56,344 nucleotides of DNA from a virus: IMG/VR virus record IMGVR_UViG_3300031746_000024, positions 1 through 56,344 of that record. One strand, written 5' to 3'. The position numbers and the translations under genes are program-made. The notes under the pieces are model-generated. The model was given only the letters and a program-made list of their open reading frames with translations. It was not told the origin of the DNA and searched no databases. Of the stretch, positions 49,666 to 56,344 are shown one piece after another; within the stretch, counting starts at the first letter, position 1; each line of letters opens with the position of its first letter.

Positions 49666-52600
49666 ATGGGTCTTCTTGCCCTTGTCAACAACCAAGGTTT
49701 CAACACCCCGGTAGGGTACGCGGAACCGGGTGGTGTGGCTACCGTTACCATCCTCGCCGGTGACATTCTCGACGTCAACGGAAACCTCGACATCAGCGGA
49801 GGAACCCTCACCCTCCCCGTGGGATACCTCGCGACCCTCGACGCCGCAGACCTTGGATCCGGCGCGGCCACGGTCGGACAGGTCCTCACGGCTGACGGGG
49901 CGGGCAACTCCTCGTGGGCAGCCGTGCCCGGGGCCTCCGAGTCCCTGGACGACGCCTACGTGTTCGGGAACACCATCAACGTCAAGGCGGCAGACGGGGC
50001 CGTCACCATCCAGAACAACACGAACGCCGACACGACAAACACCCTCACGGTGGGCCGTGCCCCTTCCGGGGCCACGGCTGGCGTGGGCATCTCCCTTTCC
50101 ATGGGTGCCAACACGACCGGGGTCGGGTTTAGCGAGACGGCCTCCGGTTCCGGAGACGCCGCCGTCTTCAACAACATCGGCACGGGGAAGGCCATCTCCA
50201 TCCAGGACAATGGTACGCCGGTCATCGAGGTCGCGGCGAGCGGGGCGGCAGCGGTCACCCCGACGAGCGGCACGAACCTGACCCTCACCACGGCAGGGGC
50301 GGGCGTCGTGGACATCAACTCCGCCGCCGGGGTTACGGTCGATTCCGCGACCCTCACGGCGACCACGACTGGGGTGATGGACCTCGACGCCTCGGGAGTC
50401 ATGAGCCTCAACACCACTGGGGCCAACGCGATCAACATCGGAAACGATGCCACCACGGGAACCATCAGCATCGGCACCGGAGCCGCAGCCCGCACGGTCA
50501 CCGTGGGGAATACCACGGGGGCCTCGGCAACAGACATCAAGTCCGGAACCAACGGCGTCAACATCGCGGACGCCGTATCTTCCATCGACCTGAGCGGAGC
50601 GGGAGTCCTCACGGAAGCCGGGCTGGTGAGCGCGGACCTCACGCCATCCGGAACACTCACCTTGCAGGGTGGCGGACTCAGCAAGTTCGGCGACGACACG
50701 GGGGTCTGGAGCTTCGACGGGGTGGGGGCTCTCTCGACTTCGGGAATCACCACGGCGGATGTCCAGACCTCGGGAGCGATCACCATCGACTCCTCGGGTG
50801 GTTCGATCGGCGTCGGAACCGACGCCAACGCGCAGGCCATCAACCTCGGCACCGGAGCTGCGGCCCGCACCATCACTATGGGAAACATCACGGGGGCCAC
50901 GGCCCTGGTCCTCAACTCCGGAACGGGAAACGTGGACATCAACGCGACCGGGGCCGGGGGCGTCACGGTCGATGCAGGGGCGACCGGGCTTGTCTCGATC
51001 CAGGGAAACGCGAACTCCGACTTCTCGGTCGCTGGCGCGGGAGTGGACCTGAGCCTTCTCGCCGTGGGCGGGTCGGTCGCCATCTCGGCCTCCGAGGCCA
51101 TCGCCACGGCCTTCAACGTCACCGCCTCGGCTGGCGGGATCGAGATGGACTCTGCTTTGACAACGGACATCGAGGTTGCTGCCGGGCAAACCCTCAAGCT
51201 CGGAGCCGACACGGTCGCCCAGACGGTCAACCTCGGCACGGGAGCGGCGGCCAAGACCGTGGCCATCGGAAGCACGAACACCACGTCGGCTACCGACATC
51301 TACTCCGGGTCGAACGGGCTTACCCTGAACGACGCCGTGTCAAACCTCGACCTGACGGCGGGAGCCCTCACGGAGGTGGGCCTTGCCAGCGTGAACCTCA
51401 CGCCTTCGGGGGCCATGACCCTGCAGGGCGGAGGGATCAGCAAGTTCGGAGATGACACCGGGTACTTCAACTACGACGGGGCCGGAGCCCTTACGACTGT
51501 CGGGATCACCACGGCGGACCTGGACGCCTCGGGAGCCATTACCATCGGCGGGACGAGCGCCACGGCGGTGAACCTCGGGAGGACGGGCAAGGAGACCCTG
51601 GTCAACGGCAACCTGACCGTGACGCAGAACCTGACGGTGAACGGGACGACCACGACCGTCCACTCGGAAGAAGTCAACATGGCGGATAGCACCCTGTTCC
51701 TAAACGACGGGAACACGGTGAGCGCGACGGGGGAGCCGGGCGGGTTCGTGGTGAACTTCAAGGCGACGCCGGTGAACACGAACACCGTGGCTACGGGCGT
51801 GTTCACACCGGGCAACGCCGGGGCGAACGCCAAGGTCACGGTGGCCGCGAGCGTGTTCTCGGCGGGCGACCTGATCAACATCAAGGGATCGACATACAAC
51901 GACGGCCTCTTCGAGGTCAAGATCGACGCCGCAGGGGTGCTGACCATCCAGAGCGTCCCCGGCCTGACGGGACCGAACCAGTCCTTCGTTCAGAACCAGT
52001 TCGTGACCGAGACGAACACGGCGGTCACCATCACGGGGGCCAACGTCTCCGTGATGCGGTGCGACGCGAGCGGCGACATGCAGATGGGCAAGGGCAACAC
52101 CACCACGGGCTGGACGTGGGCGGCGGTCGGATCCACGACCGGAACGACCCTCCAGGTCGCCTACAACAACTCCGGATCGCCCGCGACGATCACCACGGCG
52201 GGGGGCAAGAACGTCCAGCTTGCCGGGACCGAGAGCCTCGACTCGAACATCCCGGTCTCGATCGACAAGGCCAACACCGCATCTCTCTTGACGGTCGGAA
52301 ACGGGGCCAACAACGAACTGGTCGTGTCCTCCACGACCGGAGCCGAGGCCCTGACGATCGGCGGTGCGGCCCTCGGCGTGAACACCGAGATCAACACCAA
52401 GGACAACAACGCGAACGGCTTCGTGGTCCAGACCCCGGACGGGAACGACTACATCAACGTGAACACCACGAACGCCGGACCCACGGTAACCCTCTGCAAC
52501 GGGGCCGACAACGCGGCCCTGACCCAGGCCGGTTCCGGACAGGTCACGCTCAACGGAAACGTGAACGCCGTCAGCGGCGTCGATGTGACAGGGGCGGACC

Positions 52601-53265
52601 TGACGGTCGGCGGGAAGACCACCATCGCCCAGGCGACCGGAAGCATCGAGACGACCGCCGGGGCCGACCTCACCATGAAACAGGCGGGTGGGGCCACGGT
52701 GCTCGACATCGACGGGGCCACGGGCGACCTGAACCTCCGCGAGAGCGCGGACTTCAGCATGTTCAAGGCCGGTGGGGCGGCTGCGTTCTCGGTGGACGGG
52801 GCCACGGGAAATACCATCGCCAAGGGGACGGTCACGGTCGGGGCGAACGGGGAGATCAGGGTGAACGAGTTCGGGGTGCAGGTGCTATGCACCGCCGTGG
52901 CGGTCACGGGGGTCACGGCCAACCTTCCCGCGAAGTTCACCGGGACGTACATCGTGAGCAACGCCGTGGGCTGCACCGCCGAGAACGATTTGACGGTTCT
53001 TGTCACGACGCAGACCGTGGGTCCCGGGCTCCCCGTCTGGTGCACCTGCCCGGGATCGCTCGCCATCGTCAAGTACAACGGCGTGGCTGCGGCTGCGGTA
53101 GGGATGCTGGTGGCGACGGACCCGGCGGTGAACGGGGTGGTCCCCTACGACGAGATGGTCACGGTGGGGAAGAAGCTCCAGAAGATCGGATGGATCACGA
53201 AGGTCGTGGGCGACGGGAACGCCCACATCATGTTCCAGCCTTCGACCGACAACACCAAGCTGTAA
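49666..53265 (+). CDS. Long repetitive fibre protein
   Basis: 1199 residues, the longest gene. It is beta-rich and poor in charge, with repeated units: INLGTGAAARTVTVGN, INLGTGAAARTITMGN and VNLGTGAAAKTVAIGS; LTPSGTLTLQGGGLSKFGDD and LTPSGAMTLQGGGISKFGDD; single steps such as LVNGNLTVTQNLTVNG. This is the look of a trimeric beta-helix shaft. The last 150 residues (from about VTVGANGEIRVNEFGVQV, then LPVWCTCPGSLAIVKYNG) form a head domain. The N-terminus MGLLALVNNQG resembles that of the spike at 53926. AAGGAGGA precedes the ATG. Confidence 0.85.
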   Translation: MGLLALVNNQGFNTPVGYAEPGGVATVTILAGDILDVNGNLDISGGTLTLPVGYLATLDAADLGSGAATVGQVLTADGAGNSSWAAVPGASESLDDAYVFGNTINVKAADGAVTIQNNTNADTTNTLTVGRAPSGATAGVGISLSMGANTTGVGFSETASGSGDAAVFNNIGTGKAISIQDNGTPVIEVAASGAAAVTPTSGTNLTLTTAGAGVVDINSAAGVTVDSATLTATTTGVMDLDASGVMSLNTTGANAINIGNDATTGTISIGTGAAARTVTVGNTTGASATDIKSGTNGVNIADAVSSIDLSGAGVLTEAGLVSADLTPSGTLTLQGGGLSKFGDDTGVWSFDGVGALSTSGITTADVQTSGAITIDSSGGSIGVGTDANAQAINLGTGAAARTITMGNITGATALVLNSGTGNVDINATGAGGVTVDAGATGLVSIQGNANSDFSVAGAGVDLSLLAVGGSVAISASEAIATAFNVTASAGGIEMDSALTTDIEVAAGQTLKLGADTVAQTVNLGTGAAAKTVAIGSTNTTSATDIYSGSNGLTLNDAVSNLDLTAGALTEVGLASVNLTPSGAMTLQGGGISKFGDDTGYFNYDGAGALTTVGITTADLDASGAITIGGTSATAVNLGRTGKETLVNGNLTVTQNLTVNGTTTTVHSEEVNMADSTLFLNDGNTVSATGEPGGFVVNFKATPVNTNTVATGVFTPGNAGANAKVTVAASVFSAGDLINIKGSTYNDGLFEVKIDAAGVLTIQSVPGLTGPNQSFVQNQFVTETNTAVTITGANVSVMRCDASGDMQMGKGNTTTGWTWAAVGSTTGTTLQVAYNNSGSPATITTAGGKNVQLAGTESLDSNIPVSIDKANTASLLTVGNGANNELVVSSTTGAEALTIGGAALGVNTEINTKDNNANGFVVQTPDGNDYINVNTTNAGPTVTLCNGADNAALTQAGSGQVTLNGNVNAVSGVDVTGADLTVGGKTTIAQATGSIETTAGADLTMKQAGGATVLDIDGATGDLNLRESADFSMFKAGGAAAFSVDGATGNTIAKGTVTVGANGEIRVNEFGVQVLCTAVAVTGVTANLPAKFTGTYIVSNAVGCTAENDLTVLVTTQTVGPGLPVWCTCPGSLAIVKYNGVAAAAVGMLVATDPAVNGVVPYDEMVTVGKKLQKIGWITKVVGDGNAHIMFQPSTDNTKL

Positions 53266-53285
53266 CCGTGAACGGTTCAGAGGCC

Positions 53286-53308
53286 GGGGGCTCGGTGAGC
53301 CCCCCTTT
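53286..53308 (+). terminator. Hairpin terminator after the long fibre gene
   Basis: GGGGGCTC - GGT - GAGCCCCC, 8-bp stem, then CTTTC. A short ACCGT-GA-ACGGT dyad lies just before it. A likely terminator of moderate strength, close to the ATG at 53323. Confidence 0.65.
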
Positions 53309-53322
53309 CGGAGGACGGGTGA

Positions 53323-53850
53323 ATGTCCAAGCACACGAAGATGGCAAGGGCGGCGGTGCCGCCGCCACAGTCCAGGGGGATCAGGCAGATGCCGGTGGCT
53401 CCTGGATCTCCTCCGGTGGCTGTGCGCCAGGAGATCGGGGAGATGGACGCGCTCAAGTACCGGCTCGCGATCCAGAAGGACAACAATCTCAAGGAGAAGC
53501 TGAAGAACATCGAGGGGCAGAAGGCCCTTCTCGCCAAGGACGAGGACAACGTCCGCCTGCGGATCGAGCTCGTCCGCATGGAGAACCGCAGGGACATCGG
53601 GCACCTGGACATCGGGCAGGGGGACAACTTGGCCGAGGAGAACGGGAGGTTCTACATCCTCCGCGCCCCGAGGCAGGGGTCGCTCCCCACGATCAAGATC
53701 CCGCCCAAGGCGGGGCCGACAGCGCCGGAGCCTCCCGCCGCTCCCCCGGCGGAGGTGCCCCCGGCGAATCCCGAGGGGGAGGAGGAAGAGGAAGAAGAGG
53801 ACGGGGCCACGGAGGGGAACGGCGCGGAAGCCTCCCCGGAGAAAGAGTGA
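53323..53850 (+). CDS. Unknown protein with coiled coil and acidic tail
   Basis: 175 residues. A basic N-terminus, a charged helical part (KYRLAIQKDNNLKEKLKNIE), a short strand part and a Pro/Ala-rich then Glu-rich tail (NPEGEEEEEEEDG). Between two fibre genes, it may be a chaperone for their trimerisation. Not recognised. CGGAGG precedes the ATG. Confidence 0.6.
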   Translation: MSKHTKMARAAVPPPQSRGIRQMPVAPGSPPVAVRQEIGEMDALKYRLAIQKDNNLKEKLKNIEGQKALLAKDEDNVRLRIELVRMENRRDIGHLDIGQGDNLAEENGRFYILRAPRQGSLPTIKIPPKAGPTAPEPPAAPPAEVPPANPEGEEEEEEEDGATEGNGAEASPEKE

Positions 53851-53861
53851 ACGCGGCAACC

Positions 53862-53907
53862 AGACCGGCGGGCGTTCTCCACTCGGGGGAACGCCCCCGG
53901 TCTTTTT
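53862..53907 (+). terminator. Strong rho-independent terminator
   Basis: AGACCGG-C-GGGCGTTC pairs with GAACGCCC-CCGGTCT (one bulged C), then TTTTTC. It follows the stop at 53850 by 11 bases and lies before the ATG at 53926. Confidence 0.85.
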
Positions 53908-53925
53908 CATTCCAGGGGGTGACCT

Positions 53926-56139
53926 ATGGGCGTCGCCCTAATCAACAATGCGCTTGAAATCGAGGGGAACAGCTCAGGGAATAGGTTCTCCGGCACGGAG
54001 TATTTCACCAGCCTTGACGCCTCCACCAGCGTGACGGTCGGGACACTCGTTCTTACTAACACCAGGGTCAACCCTGGGGTGCAGGGCACCCTCGACATCG
54101 GCACGACGAGCGTCATGCCCACGGGGATCGGCGGAAACAGCATCACCATCACTGGGCAATCCGGAGGCCCTTCCGCCAATCCAATCGGGGCGGGCAGGGG
54201 CGGAGGAACCACGCTGAAGGGGGGGACGGGGGGTCTGGGAGATGCGGTACAACTGGGGGGCGATGGAGGTGACGCCTACATAGAGGGTGGAATCGCCGGG
54301 GGGAGCGGAGGAGCGGGGGTGGGGACCAAGGGCAAGGTCTACCTCGGGCAGAACGACACCTTGTCGATCGTCGTGGGGACGGACGTCCTGCCGTCGGGGG
54401 CCTCCCTGGACATCGGCAGCTCCGCCAGCCCGTTCGACTATGGCTACTTCAACGACGTGAGGATGACGGGGGCAAGCGGGTCGGATCTCCTTTGGGTCAC
54501 GAACGGGGGAGGTGACATCGGGGCGGCAGGCCCAGCCAACGCTCCGGCCAACATCTACGCCACGACCTTGATGAAGGTCGGAGCGTCCACCGCCCTGAAG
54601 TCCGACCGCCTCTCTATCACCGGGGCGGCGGGAGACCCCGGGTCTCAAGTGGCAGGGGACTTCTGGTACAACACCACATCCAAGAAGCTCAAATACTACG
54701 ACGGGACCACGGCGTATGAGTTGGCGACGTCGTCGGCGGCGTCGAACTCGACCCTCGTGGACCTCGCGACCGCGACCGCCGCCAGCCTCACAACGGCCCT
54801 CTCGAACTACTCCATCGTCTATGTGAAGGGGACCAGCGGTTCGGACATGACGGCGGACGTGACGATCCCCGCCGGGAGATGGATCATAGGGGTCGAGACA
54901 GCCCTCCCCGAGATGAAGTTCGACGCGAGCCATAAGCTGATCGTGAACGGGTACCTCTACAACGTCCAGGTGACGGGTGCCTATAGCTCCAGGAGCCAGC
55001 ATGTCATTACCACGGACGGCGGAGGGATCCTGGAGGACGTCAGGGCCTACACCGCAGGGAACCTGGCGTCGGCGTCCTACTACGGGATCTACGGGGCCTT
55101 CCTGCGGATCAACAACTGCCAGGTTTACAACCTGAACGGCGTGTACCTGTCGAACTATGGGACCTACACCAGGGGAAACCAGAGCATCACGAACGTCTAC
55201 TGCAACGGGACGGCTGGGGGATTCTCTACGCAGGGGATCTACCTCGGGGGGTCATACTGCTACGCGGCCAACCTTTACGCGACGAACTACACGACCGGAA
55301 TCACTGCTGCGGGCTCTACCAGCACGTACACCAATCTCAACTCGTACGCATGCAAGTCCGGCGGGGTCGGGGTGAACCTTGGCTGCTCCTACTCCCACGT
55401 CTTCGGGGTCTACAGTAATTCGGACGTCGGGACGTATGGAGTGTACATGGGCGCGTACTCCATGACCGTCAAGGATGTCGTGGTGGTCGGCTGCACGGGG
55501 ATCGGCGTCTACTCGGCGACCTTGTACGAGTGCGTCATCGACGGCATCTCGGTGAAGAACAACACCGGGGTCTCGATCTACTTCACCGGCTCGGGCGGGA
55601 CCATCTACAGGAGCGTGTTCTCCAACTTCACGGTCTACAACGGGACGAACATCGGACTTCTTTACAACGCGATCTACGAATGCAATCTCACGAACGTGAG
55701 GGTCTACTACTGCCGTGGGACGAACATCGACGGGATCGAGTTCGTGGTCTACGGTGGGGCCGTCTCGAACATTGCGGTGTACGACTGCTCCCGTTATGGC
55801 ATGAGAATCAACGGGTGCTCTCAGGTCTCATTCTCCTCGCTGGAGGCCCAGGCGAACGACAACATCGGGGTCTACTTCGTTAGGGGAAACTGCTATTCCG
55901 CTTCCAGCATCATGTCGTACGGGAACGGGGGAGCGGGGGTCTATATCGACGGGACGAGCTGCTACGCGGTGGAGATCGGGGACATCTCTGCGGCTTACAA
56001 TACAGGATATGGGGTCCAGGAGGCGGGCAACGCGACCGACGGATGCCAGATCTGCGGTCTGTCGGGACGCAGCAACACGTCGGGAAGGGATAACGTCCCA
56101 GGGGCTAACTGGGCCATCTCCAATAACACCGGGAGCTGA
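53926..56139 (+). CDS. Right-handed beta-helix tail spike
   Basis: 737 residues. The first 270 are a stalk with Gly-rich repeats (LKGGTGGLGDAVQLGGDGGDA, here cut to GGTGGLGDAVQLGG) and FWYNTTSKKLKYYDGT. From about residue 290 the chain shows a regular beta-helix: short strands and turns of about 20-25 residues (GVYLSNYGT, GIYLGGSYC, GVNLGCSYS, GVYMGAYS, GIGVYSATL), the pectin-lyase-like fold of spike depolymerases. Tyr, Cys and Asn are common in the turns. Catalytic acids cannot be placed by eye. Receptor is likely a surface polysaccharide. Confidence 0.85.
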   Translation: MGVALINNALEIEGNSSGNRFSGTEYFTSLDASTSVTVGTLVLTNTRVNPGVQGTLDIGTTSVMPTGIGGNSITITGQSGGPSANPIGAGRGGGTTLKGGTGGLGDAVQLGGDGGDAYIEGGIAGGSGGAGVGTKGKVYLGQNDTLSIVVGTDVLPSGASLDIGSSASPFDYGYFNDVRMTGASGSDLLWVTNGGGDIGAAGPANAPANIYATTLMKVGASTALKSDRLSITGAAGDPGSQVAGDFWYNTTSKKLKYYDGTTAYELATSSAASNSTLVDLATATAASLTTALSNYSIVYVKGTSGSDMTADVTIPAGRWIIGVETALPEMKFDASHKLIVNGYLYNVQVTGAYSSRSQHVITTDGGGILEDVRAYTAGNLASASYYGIYGAFLRINNCQVYNLNGVYLSNYGTYTRGNQSITNVYCNGTAGGFSTQGIYLGGSYCYAANLYATNYTTGITAAGSTSTYTNLNSYACKSGGVGVNLGCSYSHVFGVYSNSDVGTYGVYMGAYSMTVKDVVVVGCTGIGVYSATLYECVIDGISVKNNTGVSIYFTGSGGTIYRSVFSNFTVYNGTNIGLLYNAIYECNLTNVRVYYCRGTNIDGIEFVVYGGAVSNIAVYDCSRYGMRINGCSQVSFSSLEAQANDNIGVYFVRGNCYSASSIMSYGNGGAGVYIDGTSCYAVEIGDISAAYNTGYGVQEAGNATDGCQICGLSGRSNTSGRDNVPGANWAISNNTGS

Positions 56140-56141
56140 TG

Positions 56142-56344
56142 ATGAATAGATACCTTGTTGTCTACGACACCACGACGGGGGAGATCCTGCGGGCCAGCCC
56201 CAGGCCGAACACGTTCACGACCGTCGTCTCGGGGAACGGAACCCTGGACGGCGACTCCCTCGTCGGGACGGACTTCTCCGGGGTCGCCACGGGGGATATG
56301 GTGGTCATGCAGACAGCGATCAGAGAAGTCCGCTGCGGCGTGGC
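56142..56344 (+). CDS. Partial gene, fibre-related (cut by the window end)
   Basis: Begins with ATG after GGGAG, at the stop of the spike gene. The visible 67 residues start MNRYLVVYDTTTGEILRA and are strand-rich. It could be a small fibre accessory or a neck or assembly protein; the 3' end is outside the window. The ATG at 56139 is an equal alternative start. Confidence 0.5.
   Translation, partial: MNRYLVVYDTTTGEILRASPRPNTFTTVVSGNGTLDGDSLVGTDFSGVATGDMVVMQTAIREVRCGV

Overview
The window is a continuous stretch of a tailed bacteriophage (or prophage) genome with a contractile tail. Every credible gene lies on the + strand. Genes are packed with 0-60 base gaps and many ATGA/GTGA overlaps. They carry GGAGG-type ribosome binding sites and often GTG or TTG starts. 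The DNA is strongly GC-rich and G-skewed on the coding strand, with heavy use of GGG and AGG codons, so the host is probably a high-GC bacterium. Nothing here names it. I see no integrase, replication gene, tRNA or clear host gene, and no gap over 300 bases without a gene.

Region 1 (about 1-13 kb) holds a ParB-like protein, the small terminase subunit and the large terminase subunit, which is interrupted by an intein. After these come little-known genes, several with HxH metal-binding pairs or the HGRF/SGKF tags common near phage heads. They end in a tandem pair of paralogues, a PI3/4K- or HipA-like kinase and a HAD phosphatase. Region 2 (12.5-20 kb) is host-interaction material: an Ig-like baseplate domain, a collagen-like fibre, a second fibre, a three-domain glycosyltransferase/methyltransferase, a DUF115-like protein and a membrane-anchored coiled coil. 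Region 3 (20-22 kb) has two DUF2589-like paralogues and a permuted papain-like enzyme.

Region 4 (22-31 kb) is the head module: portal, protease-scaffold fusion and major capsid protein, then a strong terminator and a new promoter, then connector and tail-completion genes. Region 5 (31-49 kb) is the contractile tail: sheath, two tube proteins, a chaperone with a probable -1 frameshift, tape measure, LysM-like protein, hub gpD/gp27, spike gp5, PAAR tip, gp25, gpJ and gpI. A LAGLIDADG homing endonuclease interrupts this module and has left a truncated copy of a small membrane-protein gene behind it. Region 6 (48-56 kb) carries large repetitive fibres and a beta-helix spike.

The most unusual points are: an intein whose first residue is not Cys and which carries a Vsr-like nuclease; the homing-endonuclease insertion with a partial gene duplication; a PAAR tip gene cut by an in-frame TGA where a conserved Cys is expected; a near-identical 17-base palindrome at three gene junctions; a T TTT TTG slip site before the tape measure; and a capsid protein with a flagellin-IN-like insertion. 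Family assignments come from reading translated sequences by eye, without database searches.
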